From: an uncultured Maricaulis sp.
Lineage (GTDB): Bacteria; Pseudomonadota; Alphaproteobacteria; Caulobacterales; Maricaulaceae
Direction of reading: 5' to 3'
Assembly (NCBI RefSeq): GCF_905480005.1
Contig: NZ_CAJQOO010000122.1
Coordinates: 1 to 62,981 of the forward strand
Length of the DNA: 62,981 bases
The notes below the pieces were generated by a model. That model had not been told where the DNA came from, ran no database searches, and was given only the letters and a program-made list of their open reading frames with translations. A program made the translations under genes and the position numbers. Below, in pieces: positions 1 to 9,309 of the stretch; the first letter of the stretch is position 1, and every line of letters starts with the position of its first letter.

Positions 1-439
1 TGTCGGTCTTGAGATAGGGCTTCACCGCCGCGTGCTGGGCATAGAATTGCGTCAGGTCCGGGATCAGGTCGCGGACCACCGGCTGGTGCGGTAGCGGCGA
101 AATGGTGATGTCGCCCTTGTACTCGTCAATGCCCGAGGTGCAGGCGATGGTGTTGCGGCCGCCGATATTCATCGAGCAGGAGCCACACACGCCTTCGCGA
201 CAGGAGCGGCGGAAGGCCAGCGAGGCGTCGACATTGTTCTTGATCCACAACAGGGCATCGAGAACCATCGGTCCGCAATCATCCATGTCGACCTTGTAGG
301 TGTCCCAACTCGGATTCTGGTCGGTTTCCGGGTTGTAGCGATAGACCTTGAAGGTACGCGTATTCTTCGCCCCGTCCGGCGTCGGATGGGTCTTGCCCTT
401 TTGCGGAGCGGAACCTTTGGGGAGTGTCAGCTGAACCAT
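1..439 (-). CDS. sdhB: Succinate dehydrogenase iron-sulfur subunit (C-terminus outside window)
   Basis: This is the N-terminal 146 codons of SdhB, the subunit that passes electrons from the flavoprotein to quinone in complex II on the inner face of the cytoplasmic membrane. The plant-ferredoxin 2Fe-2S loop is complete: Cys80, Cys85, Cys88 (motif SCREGVCGSC) and Cys100. The 4Fe-4S and 3Fe-4S domain lies beyond base 1. The ATG at 439 follows the preceding gene by 27 bp. It is the last visible gene of the sdhCDA-x-y-sdhB run. Two unrelated genes separate it from sdhA, where the two are normally adjacent. Identification is firm; only the 3' part is unseen. Confidence 0.96.
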   Translation of the reverse strand, partial: MVQLTLPKGSAPQKGKTHPTPDGAKNTRTFKVYRYNPETDQNPSWDTYKVDMDDCGPMVLDALLWIKNNVDASLAFRRSCREGVCGSCSMNIGGRNTIACTSGIDEYKGDITISPLPHQPVVRDLIPDLTQFYAQHAAVKPYLKTD

Positions 440-466
440 TGTGGAGCCTTCTTCGGAATTCCTGCG

Positions 467-847
467 TCAGACGATCGGTTCGTCATCGCAATTGGTCACG
501 GCACCGACGCTGCCGTAGCTTGTAACGAAATAGAGATGTCGCTCATCCCGGAACACTGTCCAGCATGACGCGCCCGCCTGAGGGTTCCGGACGCTGTACC
601 GGTAGCAGATTTCGTCATTCTCAACCCACCAACTACCGACCTCGCGCTGCGGCGTGGCGGTCTGATCAAACAGGGTGCCATCGGCCCGGGTCAGCTCGTG
701 CCACTCCGCGCCATCCGGGTAGCACCCCCGCAGGCTGGCACCGGTAAACACGTCGGTCAGCGCGGCACCGTCGAGCTCTGTGGGCTCGCCCTGAGCCGTC
801 AGAAGCGCCGCCGCAACCAAAGCGAATGAAACCGAAGCCAGCATCAA
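467..847 (-). CDS. Small secreted protein of unknown function, four cysteines
   Basis: A 126-residue protein with a hydrophobic N-terminal signal (about residues 1-20, cleavage near AQG), so probably periplasmic. The mature part has exactly four cysteines (42, 81, 95, 120) and several Trp and Tyr residues, which suggests a small disulfide-stabilised domain. I do not recognise a family. It overlaps the DUF3052 gene by 4 bp (ATGA) and sits 27 bp before sdhB, so it should be translated from the sdh transcript. The ATG at 844 is an alternative start one codon later. A respiratory role is suggested only by its position. Confidence 0.75.
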   Translation of the reverse strand: MMLASVSFALVAAALLTAQGEPTELDGAALTDVFTGASLRGCYPDGAEWHELTRADGTLFDQTATPQREVGSWWVENDEICYRYSVRNPQAGASCWTVFRDERHLYFVTSYGSVGAVTNCDDEPIV

Positions 848-1269
848 TTCACCATCCGCTTGTTCCGGGGGATCATCAGTTTCAGGCCGGACCAGATCGC
901 GTCAACAGCACACACTTTCACATCGACCAAGTCGATGGGAAGGGCGACGTCGCGGATCACGTCCTCGGTCATGTCGGTTTCGACTTTCGACGCCTTCTTG
1001 GGCCAGGAGACCCAGATCATGCCGTCTTGCCGGATGGATGAGCGAAGGCGCGGCAGATCGGTTTCGAACTCGGTGCGCACCTTTGTGAAATAGTGCACAT
1101 AGTCGAGATCATCGCCGGCCTCGGCCGTCGCCTGTTCGCGGGCAAAGATCGCCGCCGAGCGCAGATCGTCATGCGCCTCGGGCAAATTCAGGAATGCCAC
1201 AGCCTGCCCGTCCTTGAGACCGAGCTTTCTTGGCAGGGGTGTTCCTGAATATCCGGCGGTTTGCGCCAT
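844..1269 (-). CDS. DUF3052 family protein
   Basis: A 141-residue cytoplasmic protein that matches the DUF3052 family in pattern: an N-terminal GYSGTPLxxKLG segment and a C-terminal WPKKAS...TEDVIRDVAL...LVDVKVCAVDxxWSGLK segment. Family function is unknown; the fold looks like a small alpha/beta domain. I chose the ATG at 1269, not the longer reading frame starting at 1374, because the family begins at MAQTAGYSG and the extra part lies inside sdhA. It starts 2 bp after the sdhA stop and overlaps the next gene by 4 bp, so it is embedded in the sdh operon. Family assignment is confident; a role in complex II is not shown. Confidence 0.88.
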   Translation of the reverse strand: MAQTAGYSGTPLPRKLGLKDGQAVAFLNLPEAHDDLRSAAIFAREQATAEAGDDLDYVHYFTKVRTEFETDLPRLRSSIRQDGMIWVSWPKKASKVETDMTEDVIRDVALPIDLVDVKVCAVDAIWSGLKLMIPRNKRMVN

Positions 1270-1271
1270 GC

Positions 1272-3059
1272 CTAGTAAACCCGTGCCTTCGGCTTGATGT
1301 ACTCGATATCGTTCGACATCGTGTAGGTGTGGACCGGGCGGTAGTCGATCTTCACATTGCCGGCCTCGTCGCACCAGGCGAGCGTGTGCTTCATCCAGTT
1401 TTCATCGTCGCGATCGGCGAAGTCCTCGCGGGCATGGGCGCCGCGGCTCTCTTCGCGATTGGCCGCACCATTCACCGTCACAGCCGCCTGGCTGAGCAGA
1501 TTGTCCATCTCGAGGGTTTCCATGAGGTCGGTATTCCAGACCATGGTCCGGTCGGTGACACCGATATCGGCCATACCCGTATAGACTTGGCGGATCGCCT
1601 CGACGCCTTCATTCAGGACCTCACCGGTGCGGAAGACGGCGCAGTTATTCTGCATGGAGCGCTGCATTTCCAGCCGCAGCTTGGCGGTCGGCGTGGCGCC
1701 GGCAGCATTGCGATACTTGTCCAGTCGATCCAACGAAACCTGGCCGTCGGTCGCTTTGATCTCGGGCTGGCTGGCGCCGGCCTTGGTCGTCTCGCCCAGG
1801 CGCAGGCCTGCGGCGCGGCCGAAGACGACGAGGTCGATCAGCGAGTTCGAGCCGAGACGATTGGCGCCATGCACCGAGACGCAGGCCGCTTCGCCCACAG
1901 CCATCAGGCCCGGCACGACCGTATCGGCATCGCCACCGACCTTGGTCAGGACTTCGCCATGATAATTGGTCGGGATGCCGCCCATATTGTAGTGGACCGT
2001 CGGCAGGACCGGGATCGGCTCCTTGGTCACATCGACACCCGCGAAGACGCGGGCGCTTTCGGAAATGCCCGGCAGGCGCTCGCCGAGAATGTCCGGATCG
2101 AGATGATCGAGATGGAGATGGATATGGTCGCCATTGGCGCCAACCCCGCGGCCTTCGCGGATTTCCATCGTCATCGAGCGCGAGACGACATCGCGGGACG
2201 CGAGGTCCTTTGCCGATGGCGCATAGCGCTCCATGAAGCGCTCGCCGTTGGAATTGGTCAGATAGCCGCCTTCACCGCGGGCCCCCTCGGTGATCAGGCA
2301 GCCGGCGCCGTAAATGCCGGTCGGGTGGAATTGCACGAATTCCATGTCCTGGAGCGGCAGGCCGGCGCGCAGCACCATGGCATTGCCGTCACCGGTGCAG
2401 GTGTGCGCCGAGGTGGCGGAGAAATAGGCGCGGCCATAGCCGCCCGTTGCCAGGACCACGGTCTGGGCGCGGAAACGGTGCAATGTCCCGTCGTCAAGCT
2501 TCCAAGCCGTAATGCCGCGGCAGACACCGTCATCATCCATGATCAGATCGAGCGCAAAATACTCGATGAAGAATTCGGTCTCATTGCGGACCGACTGGCC
2601 ATAGAGCGTATGCAGGATGGCGTGACCGGTCCGGTCGGCAGCAGCACAGGTGCGCTGGACCGGGCCTTCGCCGTAATTCTTGGTCATGCCGCCAAAGGCG
2701 CGCTGGTAGATCTTGCCGTCCTCGGTGCGCGAGAAGGGCACGCCCCAGTGCTCGAGCTCGTAAACAGCATCGGGCGCATTGCGGCAAAGATATTCAATCG
2801 CGTCCTGGTCACCCAGCCAGTCCGACCCCTTGACGGTGTCATACATGTGCCAGCGCCAGTCATCCTCACCCATATTGCCGAGCGAGGCGGAAATCCCGCC
2901 CTGGGCAGCAACCGTGTGCGAACGGGTCGGGAAGACCTTGGTGATGCAGGCGGTCTTCAGACCAGCCTGGGAAGCTCCGAGTGCCGCGCGGAGGCCCGAG
3001 CCCCCGGCGCCGACGACGACCACATCATAGGTGTGATCGATCCAATTGTATTCGGCCAT
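1272..3059 (-). CDS. sdhA: Succinate dehydrogenase flavoprotein subunit
   Basis: The 595-residue catalytic subunit oxidises succinate to fumarate in the TCA cycle. Visible features are the FAD-binding [10 protein letters not shown] motif near residues 17-26, the covalent-FAD histidine in [10 protein letters not shown] (His48), the [21 protein letters not shown] substrate segment, and a C-terminal ending in KPKARVY typical of SdhA. Length is normal for the family. It lies 12 bp after sdhD and is followed 2 bp later by the DUF3052 gene. A 769-codon open frame on the opposite strand here is only its shadow. Confidence 0.98.
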   Translation of the reverse strand: MAEYNWIDHTYDVVVVGAGGSGLRAALGASQAGLKTACITKVFPTRSHTVAAQGGISASLGNMGEDDWRWHMYDTVKGSDWLGDQDAIEYLCRNAPDAVYELEHWGVPFSRTEDGKIYQRAFGGMTKNYGEGPVQRTCAAADRTGHAILHTLYGQSVRNETEFFIEYFALDLIMDDDGVCRGITAWKLDDGTLHRFRAQTVVLATGGYGRAYFSATSAHTCTGDGNAMVLRAGLPLQDMEFVQFHPTGIYGAGCLITEGARGEGGYLTNSNGERFMERYAPSAKDLASRDVVSRSMTMEIREGRGVGANGDHIHLHLDHLDPDILGERLPGISESARVFAGVDVTKEPIPVLPTVHYNMGGIPTNYHGEVLTKVGGDADTVVPGLMAVGEAACVSVHGANRLGSNSLIDLVVFGRAAGLRLGETTKAGASQPEIKATDGQVSLDRLDKYRNAAGATPTAKLRLEMQRSMQNNCAVFRTGEVLNEGVEAIRQVYTGMADIGVTDRTMVWNTDLMETLEMDNLLSQAAVTVNGAANREESRGAHAREDFADRDDENWMKHTLAWCDEAGNVKIDYRPVHTYTMSNDIEYIKPKARVY

Positions 3060-3071
3060 GTGGTGCGTCCG

Positions 3072-3443
3072 TTAAAGCGCGAGTTTGAGCAGGGCGAAGG
3101 CGGTAACCAGCCACAGCCCCAGCGTCAGGAATGTATTCCCCAGCATGAGCACCATCTTGGTGCCCGACTTGTGGATATAGTCCTCGATGATCACCTGCAT
3201 ACCCAGACGCATGTGCGACAAACCCGCCGTCAGGGTGAGCAGCGTAATGATGGCGCCCGCCGGGCTGGCGAAGAAGTCGGCGGCAGTCTCCGGCGCGCCC
3301 GACTTGGCCAGCATCCAGACGAAGACCGGAGCGAGGAAGAAAAGGGCGATCGAGGTCACCCGGTGCGTGATCCAGTGGCTCGCGGCATGGCCGGAGGCTC
3401 CGAGGCCGCGGACCTTGGCGGTCGGGGTGCGATAATCACTCAT
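3072..3443 (-). CDS. sdhD: Succinate dehydrogenase membrane anchor subunit
   Basis: A 123-residue integral membrane protein with three predicted helices, one of the two anchors that bind heme b and ubiquinone in complex II. The family hallmark is the second-helix segment SHMRLGMQVIIEDYIH, with the heme-ligand His and the DY pair. The N-terminal segment HWITHRVTSIAL also fits. The start lies 2 bp after the sdhC stop and the stop 12 bp before sdhA, as expected for one transcript. Confidence 0.95.
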   Translation of the reverse strand: MSDYRTPTAKVRGLGASGHAASHWITHRVTSIALFFLAPVFVWMLAKSGAPETAADFFASPAGAIITLLTLTAGLSHMRLGMQVIIEDYIHKSGTKMVLMLGNTFLTLGLWLVTAFALLKLAL

Positions 3444-3445
3444 GA

Positions 3446-3838
3446 TCAGATCCCCAGCTCGAGCCAGACCAGCGCGGTCGGAATGATGGCACCAACAATG
3501 ATCAGTACAGAGCGCAGATTGGACCCCGCCGGATCATAGCCCTTGCCGGCATCCCAGACGAGGTGGCGCAGACCGTTGAGCCAGTGATAACTCACCGCAT
3601 AGGTGAGCGCGATCAGGCCCAGCTGCGTCACCCAGGCCATCCAGCCCTCGAACAGGAAGCTGACTGCGCCCTCGGCGCCGAAAGCCAGCAGGATCACCCA
3701 GACGCTGATCGCGACTGCGCCGATATAATTCGCCACGCCCGTGGCACGATGAAGGATGGATGACGCCATCGTCGCGTGCCAGCGCCAGACCTGAAGGTGT
3801 GGCGACAACGGACGCGGATCAGACCAGTCGGAAGCCAT
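3446..3838 (-). CDS. sdhC: Succinate dehydrogenase cytochrome b556 subunit
   Basis: A 130-residue three-helix protein. The N-terminal signature RPLSPHLQVWRWH and SILHRATG are the quinone-site motifs of SdhC, and YHWLNGLRHLVWD carries the heme-ligand histidine. It is the first gene of the sdh operon, so the promoter should lie in 3839-4060, the space shared with the divergent SDR gene. I could not identify a clear -35/-10 pair there. Confidence 0.96.
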   Translation of the reverse strand: MASDWSDPRPLSPHLQVWRWHATMASSILHRATGVANYIGAVAISVWVILLAFGAEGAVSFLFEGWMAWVTQLGLIALTYAVSYHWLNGLRHLVWDAGKGYDPAGSNLRSVLIIVGAIIPTALVWLELGI

Positions 3839-4060
3839 GCGGCAGCCTTTCGCTCTTTTGTCCGGAACCTGCGCGGCAGCCCCGCCGACGCAGAAAGTCA
3901 GTGCTGAGGCAGCACAATAGGCCTGAAGCTGTCAGGGTCAACGCGACAGGAAGTGCACCGCTGACAACATCCGGACATTTTTTCAGGGATTCGGTACGCA
4001 ATCCCGTTTGAGAACGGCCCGGCACGCCCTAGGTTAAGCCTGTCCATCAAGGAGATCGAC

Positions 4061-4930
4061 ATGACCCAAGTCCAGCCATCCGCCGTCGTGACAGGCGCCT
4101 CCACAGGGATCGGCGCCGCCTGTGCCAAGCGTCTTGTCGATGAGGGCTGGCGTGTCTTTGCCGGCGTGCGAAAGCCGGCAGATGGCGAGCGCCTCAAGGC
4201 CGATCTGGGCGCCAGCCTCATCCCGGTCATTATCGACGTCACCGACACGGCGAGCGTCAAGGCCGCCGCCAAGACAGTCGGCGCGGCGCTCGACGGCCAG
4301 ACGCTGAAAGGCTTGGTCAATAACGCCGGGATCGCCGTGGCGGGTCCGATGCTGGAATTGCCGCTCGAGGAATTCGAGAACCAGATGGACGTCAATGTGA
4401 CCGGTATTGTCCGCGTCACCCAGGCTTTCGGACCGCTTCTGGGCGTCGATGCAAGCCTGACCGGCGAGCCGGGCCGTATCGTCATGATGTCCTCGGTTGC
4501 CGGCGAGATGGGGGCCCCCTTCCTGGGGCCCTATGCCGCGTCCAAACATGCCGTTGAAGGGATCAGCAAATCGCTGCGCCGCGAGCTGATGTTGTATGGC
4601 ATCGAGGTTGTCGTGATCGGACCGGGCGCCGTCGCGACGCCGATCTGGTCCAAGGCCGAAGAGATCGATACCACGCCGTATGAGAACAGCCCCTTCTTCG
4701 AGGCCATGACCCGCATCCAGGGCTGGATGGCCAAGAACGGTCCGGCCGGCTTCCCGCCCTCGAAGATTGCGGACCGGGTCTTCCGCGGGCTGACAGATGC
4801 CAAGCCGCGCTTCCGCTATGCCATCGTGCCGGACAGGCTGACCAATTGGTCTCTGCCGCAGATCCTGCCCGAGCGCCTGGTCAACAATCTGGTCGCCAAG
4901 CGCGTCGGACTGCAACGCAAACATCGCTAG
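4061..4930 (+). CDS. Short-chain dehydrogenase/reductase (classical SDR)
   Basis: A 289-residue NAD(P)-dependent oxidoreductase. The Rossmann glycine motif TGASTGIG is at residues 11-18, NNAG at 87-90, the catalytic Ser in MMSSVAG at about 144-145, and YAASK (Tyr158, Lys162) completes the active site. The substrate is unknown; overall it resembles retinol or hydroxysteroid dehydrogenase-like SDRs. The start is well supported by AAGGAG 7 bp upstream of the ATG. It is divergent from sdhC and apparently monocistronic, since 74 bp separate it from the next gene. Confidence 0.9.
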   Translation: MTQVQPSAVVTGASTGIGAACAKRLVDEGWRVFAGVRKPADGERLKADLGASLIPVIIDVTDTASVKAAAKTVGAALDGQTLKGLVNNAGIAVAGPMLELPLEEFENQMDVNVTGIVRVTQAFGPLLGVDASLTGEPGRIVMMSSVAGEMGAPFLGPYAASKHAVEGISKSLRRELMLYGIEVVVIGPGAVATPIWSKAEEIDTTPYENSPFFEAMTRIQGWMAKNGPAGFPPSKIADRVFRGLTDAKPRFRYAIVPDRLTNWSLPQILPERLVNNLVAKRVGLQRKHR

Positions 4931-5004
4931 ATGCGTATTTCCGCGTGTTAATTTGATCAGGTGTCCTGTTTGCCGCTGAATACGGTCCATTCGGGGAGAC
5001 ACAC

Positions 5005-6708
5005 ATGCTGCACACACTTCTGGCCACTGCCGGGACGCTCGCGCTTCAAGCGGCCGACGATCCAGCCACACTGGACTACACGCTCGATATCTCCAGCGAA
5101 GCCGGGGTGACCTACGTCACCGTCGAGGTGAACCTGACTGGCGAGGCCGATGGCGAAACCGGCATCATTCTGCCGAATAGCTGGGGCGGTCAGGACGCCT
5201 TGTGGGGCGCCATCGATGACGTCTCGCTGACCAGCGATGACAGCGCAGCCGCCATCCAGACAGGGGATGACCCCTCAAGCCTGACCCTGACACATGCTCC
5301 CGGTGCAGACCTCAGCCTGCGTTACACGATTACGCCGGAACGCACGGGCGAACCGCAAAATGCGCTGGGCGACAATTATCGCCCCTATGTGGAACCGGAC
5401 TGGGTTCACCTTATCGGACAGACCATATTTGCCTTTCCTGATTCCGACGCGGATTTCGATGTCGAGGTCGCGCTCACGGCGCCTGATGGCTGGGCGCTGG
5501 CATCGGACCTCGAACAGGGTGATCTGGACGTCAATACACTGCTGACCAGCATCACGGTGGCCGGCGATTTCAGGCTCCAGGACAATCTGGTCGACGGCGT
5601 CTCTCAGCGGGTCGCCATTCGCGGTGACCAGGCCTTTACCGATGCCGACATGGCCCAGTCGGTCAGCCAGGTTCTGGCCGCCAATGCCACCTATTGGGGC
5701 GTCGAGGCCGAACCCTTCCTGGTCACGGTTCTGGAACTGGAGGCGGAACCGGGCGTGATGAGCGTCGGCGGCACCAATCTGGGCGACGCCTTTGCCTTCT
5801 TCACGACCAGCAATGCGGAGCGCGCCATCCTCCTTCGCATCCTCATGCATGAACATGTCCACACGTGGATTCCCGGCCGCGTGGGCGGCGCCATTACCGG
5901 CGAAACCGAGCCGTCCGGATACTGGTTCTCCGAAGGTTTCACCGACTTCCTCACCCAGCGCGCCGCTGTGCGGGCCGGTCTGTGGCCGGCGGAAGTTGCG
6001 ATCGAGACCTGGAATGAAGCGCTGGTGGAAAACTACGCCTCCCCGGTTCGGGATGCGCCCAATGACGCCATCATCGCCGGCTTCTGGACCGATGGCGACT
6101 TTCAGCGTCTGCCCTATCATCGCGGTATGATTTTCGCCGCCCTCATCGACCAGACCATCCATGCCCAAACCGGCGGCCGCCTCGATCTCGACGACGTCCT
6201 TCTGGCGATGCAGGATGATCCGCCGGCTGACCCCGCGCCGCTCGCTTTCGCGGACCGGGTTCTGGATGTCACCGGTATCGACATCGCTCCCCTGATCGAC
6301 TGCCACATCATCAATGGCGAACCGGTCAGCCTGCCAGCCGAGACCTTCGGGGCCTGCGGCCTCGTCGAGACGATCAGCGAACCGGTCTTCGTCTATGGCA
6401 TGTCGGGACAACGCAATGCCGATGATCGCTATGAGATCGCTGCCGTGGATCCGGACGGGCCGGCGGCGCCCGCGGGCTTCCAGCCCGGCATGATCATTCT
6501 GGAACGCCTCGAAGGGGCCGTGGGCGATGCCACGGTGGACAGTGTGCTGCGCGTCCAGACACCGCAGGGCGAAACGCTCGACCTGCGCTACCGCCCGACC
6601 AATGGCGAGGTGCAGACCTATCCGCGCATCACGATGGCGCCCGGCGATCTCGTTTCGAATGGCTGCACGGCACGGCTGGCGGGCTTGCCCGCAACCGGCA
6701 CAGACTGA
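5005..6708 (+). CDS. Secreted M61-like zinc metallopeptidase with C-terminal PDZ-like domain
   Basis: A 567-residue exported protein. A short hydrophobic N-terminus is followed by a beta-rich region (about 20-210) and a gluzincin catalytic core: HEHVH at 282-286 supplies two zinc-ligand His and the catalytic Glu, and WFSEGFTDF provides the third ligand Glu310. The C-terminus (about 455-545) reads like a PDZ domain. This order is that of M61 glycyl aminopeptidase-like proteins, but the sequence is divergent. Start chosen at ATG 5005, with GGGGAGA 5-10 bp upstream. It is followed 77 bp later by a second secreted peptidase-like gene on the same strand. Peptidase activity is inferred from motifs. 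Confidence 0.8.
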   Translation: MLHTLLATAGTLALQAADDPATLDYTLDISSEAGVTYVTVEVNLTGEADGETGIILPNSWGGQDALWGAIDDVSLTSDDSAAAIQTGDDPSSLTLTHAPGADLSLRYTITPERTGEPQNALGDNYRPYVEPDWVHLIGQTIFAFPDSDADFDVEVALTAPDGWALASDLEQGDLDVNTLLTSITVAGDFRLQDNLVDGVSQRVAIRGDQAFTDADMAQSVSQVLAANATYWGVEAEPFLVTVLELEAEPGVMSVGGTNLGDAFAFFTTSNAERAILLRILMHEHVHTWIPGRVGGAITGETEPSGYWFSEGFTDFLTQRAAVRAGLWPAEVAIETWNEALVENYASPVRDAPNDAIIAGFWTDGDFQRLPYHRGMIFAALIDQTIHAQTGGRLDLDDVLLAMQDDPPADPAPLAFADRVLDVTGIDIAPLIDCHIINGEPVSLPAETFGACGLVETISEPVFVYGMSGQRNADDRYEIAAVDPDGPAAPAGFQPGMIILERLEGAVGDATVDSVLRVQTPQGETLDLRYRPTNGEVQTYPRITMAPGDLVSNGCTARLAGLPATGTD

Positions 6709-6785
6709 TCGGATCGGCACGATGACGGCCCGGCTTGCGGGTCGTCGCGTGCCGGGCCATCCTCTGGCCAACAGGGGAGAGATTT

Positions 6786-8627
6786 ATGCTTTTTCAACGA
6801 CCCGCGCGCCTGCTCGCCGGCGCCTCGCTGCTCGTCCTGGGCATGACCGCGCCTGCCGCTCTTGCCATGTCGCCGGCGGACCAGACCGCCAAGACGACCT
6901 TGACCATGCAGGACGAGACGGCCGCCAGCGCTTTCGCCCAGCTGGTCGAGGACTTTGAAGCTTTCGAGCACGAAAACAGCCCCGGCGCCCGCGCTCGCGA
7001 CGGTGATCTGGAAGCGGCCGGCGAATGGTTTGACATTTCGCCCGAAAGCCTCGCCGCCCAGGCCGAGGCCGAAACCGGTTTTCTGCAGCGGCTCGAAGCC
7101 ATTGATGTTGACGCGCTCGATGAAAATGACGCGACGTCCTATGCCGTGCTCGACTATATCCTGCGCTTCCGGGTGGAATTGGCACCCTTTGACGAGATGC
7201 GTGCGCCGTTCCGGAATGATAGCGGGTTCTTCTCGGCCCCGTCCTATGCCTCTGCCTCGACCCGCCCGCGCACAATTGCCCGCGCCGACGCCTGGGTCGC
7301 GCGGATCAATGCCATCCCGGATTATTTCGACGCCAATATCGCCTGGATGCAGCAGGGGCTGGAAGACGGCTTCACCCAGCCGCGCCTGATCGCCGAGCTG
7401 GCCGCCTCCCAGATCGAATCCCTGAGCGACCCGGAAACGCTGACCACACTCCTGATCGCCCCGATCGACCGCTTGCCGGAAGGTCTGCCGCAAGCCGAGC
7501 GTGATCGCGTGCGCGCCGACGCCGAAGCTGCCATTCGCGACGCCGCCATCCCGGCTTACGAGACTCTGCTCGCCTTCTTCCAGGACGAGTACATCCCGCA
7601 GACCCGCGCGAGTCTCGGCATTTCGGAAACTCCGGACGGTCGCGAATACTACCAGACCGTCGTCCGCTACCACACCACACTGGATACATCGCCGGAAGAG
7701 GTTCACCAGCGCGGCCTCAATGAGGTCGCGCGCATCCGGGCGGAAATGGACGAGGTGATTTCCCGCACGGGTTTCGAAGGCACATTCGCCGAATTCCTGA
7801 ACTTCCTGCGCACGGACCCGCAATTCTACGCCGAGACGCCGGAAGAATTGCTGATGCATGCCGCCTGGATATCGAAGCGGGCCGACGATGCCATGCCCCG
7901 CTTTTTCGGCAATCTGCCGCGCCTGCCCTATGGCGTCAGGCCCGTGCCGGACACGATGGCCCCAACCTATACGACGGGCCGTTACTGGCCGGGCGATCTG
8001 GAAAATGGGGTGGCCGGCGGCTACATGGTCAACACCTATGACCTGACCCAGCGCCCGCTTTATACCCTGCCGGCCCTGACCGTTCATGAGGCGGTGCCGG
8101 GTCACCACCACCAGATCTCGATCGCCGCCGAGCTCGAAGACGTCCCGGATTTCCGCCGCGACAGCTATATCACCGCCTTTGGTGAAGGTTGGGGTCTCTA
8201 TACCGAGACCCTGGCCACCGATATGGGGCTCTATACGACGCCTTATGAGGAGTTTGGCCGCCTGACCTACGAGATGTGGCGCGCCTGCCGTCTCGTGGTC
8301 GATACCGGCATCCATTACATGGGCTGGACCCAGGCCGAGGCTGAGGCCTGCCTGCTGGAGAATTCAGCCCTGGCGCCTCACAATGTGCGCACAGAGGTCC
8401 AGCGCTACATCTCCTGGCCTGGCCAGGCGCTGGCCTACAAGTCCGGGGAGTTGCTGATGCGTGATTTGCGCGCCCAGGCCGAAGCCCGGCTCGGCGCGGA
8501 CTTCGACATCCGGGCCTTCCATGATCGGCTTCTGGACGATGGGGCCATGCCGCTGTCAGCCCTGGAAGCAAAGATGCTGGCCTGGATCGATGAACAGGAA
8601 GCGGAGCTGGCGGAGGCGGCCGAATGA
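6786..8627 (+). CDS. Secreted DUF885 family metallopeptidase-like protein
   Basis: A 613-residue protein with a clear signal peptide of about 27 residues (hydrophobic core followed by APAALA). DUF885 hallmarks are present: HEAVPGHH at about 434-441, a zinc-site motif, and GEGWGLYTE at about 467-474 with the third ligand. Family members are thought to be M32/M3-like metallocarboxypeptidases, mostly uncharacterised. I chose the ATG at 6786, preceded by GGGGAGAG, over an upstream frame extension starting at 6735 that has no signal sequence. Its stop overlaps the next start (ATGA), coupling it to a membrane protein. Confidence 0.88.
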   Translation: MLFQRPARLLAGASLLVLGMTAPAALAMSPADQTAKTTLTMQDETAASAFAQLVEDFEAFEHENSPGARARDGDLEAAGEWFDISPESLAAQAEAETGFLQRLEAIDVDALDENDATSYAVLDYILRFRVELAPFDEMRAPFRNDSGFFSAPSYASASTRPRTIARADAWVARINAIPDYFDANIAWMQQGLEDGFTQPRLIAELAASQIESLSDPETLTTLLIAPIDRLPEGLPQAERDRVRADAEAAIRDAAIPAYETLLAFFQDEYIPQTRASLGISETPDGREYYQTVVRYHTTLDTSPEEVHQRGLNEVARIRAEMDEVISRTGFEGTFAEFLNFLRTDPQFYAETPEELLMHAAWISKRADDAMPRFFGNLPRLPYGVRPVPDTMAPTYTTGRYWPGDLENGVAGGYMVNTYDLTQRPLYTLPALTVHEAVPGHHHQISIAAELEDVPDFRRDSYITAFGEGWGLYTETLATDMGLYTTPYEEFGRLTYEMWRACRLVVDTGIHYMGWTQAEAEACLLENSALAPHNVRTEVQRYISWPGQALAYKSGELLMRDLRAQAEARLGADFDIRAFHDRLLDDGAMPLSALEAKMLAWIDEQEAELAEAAE

Positions 8628-9238
8628 TCGCCTTTGCCCTGACCGACGCCCTGGTCACGATCGGGGCGATTCTCGGCATTTATCTGCTCTGGCCGCACCG
8701 GCGCAATGGCAAGGTCCGGATGATCCGGCTGGGCCTCGGCCTGATGGGCTTTGCCGCACTGGTCGGGGCGATCCGCTTTGCCTCGGGACAGGTCGATGCG
8801 CTCGCCGAAGCGCACAGCCTGACCAGCCAGTTCGCGGCGGCGGCAGGCCTCCTGTTGATCGCCACCGGGCTGTTGCTGAAAGCGAATGATGCCCGGCTGG
8901 ATCCGGGCATCACCCGCTATGTGCGCTACGGCATTCCCATGCTTGTCGTTTTCCTGATGATTTTCCCGGGAACGGGCGGCGTTCTCGGCTTCCTGCCGAC
9001 GCTGGCCTTCATCCTCGGACTGATCGGCAGCGGCATGCTGATCATGCACGGCCAGCGCCCGGCGGGCCTGGCCTGGCTGGCCAGCTTCCTGGTGCTTGGC
9101 GTGGCCTCCATCCTGATAGGGGGAAGCCGGACCGAAACAACATTCGGGATCACCAACTGGCACCTCTACCACGCCCTGCTCGGCATCTGGGCGGTCATGG
9201 TGGGCGAGGCAACCAAGCGGGTCATGGCCCGGTCCTGA
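8624..9238 (+). CDS. Multi-pass membrane protein of unknown function
   Basis: A 204-residue hydrophobic protein with about six or seven transmembrane helices and short loops; the only charged clusters are HRRNGK near residue 25 and the basic C-terminus ATKRVMARS. I do not recognise a family. It overlaps the DUF885 gene by 4 bp (8624-8627), so it is probably translationally coupled to it, and may share its envelope location. Its stop lies 71 bp before the chosen mtaB start. Confidence 0.78.
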   Translation: MIAFALTDALVTIGAILGIYLLWPHRRNGKVRMIRLGLGLMGFAALVGAIRFASGQVDALAEAHSLTSQFAAAAGLLLIATGLLLKANDARLDPGITRYVRYGIPMLVVFLMIFPGTGGVLGFLPTLAFILGLIGSGMLIMHGQRPAGLAWLASFLVLGVASILIGGSRTETTFGITNWHLYHALLGIWAVMVGEATKRVMARS

Positions 9239-9309
9239 CACCGGAGTGACGGAGTGATTGCCCGCGCGGCTTGACGATGGGCAGCCACTCCACCACTTAT
9301 CCGCACTCC

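Noticed and set aside
1230-3539. 769-codon open frame on the plus strand
   Set aside because: It is antisense to sdhA and sdhD, with His/Arg/Gly-rich non-protein-like composition; high GC keeps the shadow frame open.
4034-5071. 345-codon minus-strand frame
   Set aside because: Antisense to the SDR gene, which has intact catalytic motifs and a strong ribosome site.
6618-8315. 565-codon open frame on the minus strand
   Set aside because: Shadow of the DUF885 gene, which has a signal peptide and full family motifs on the plus strand.
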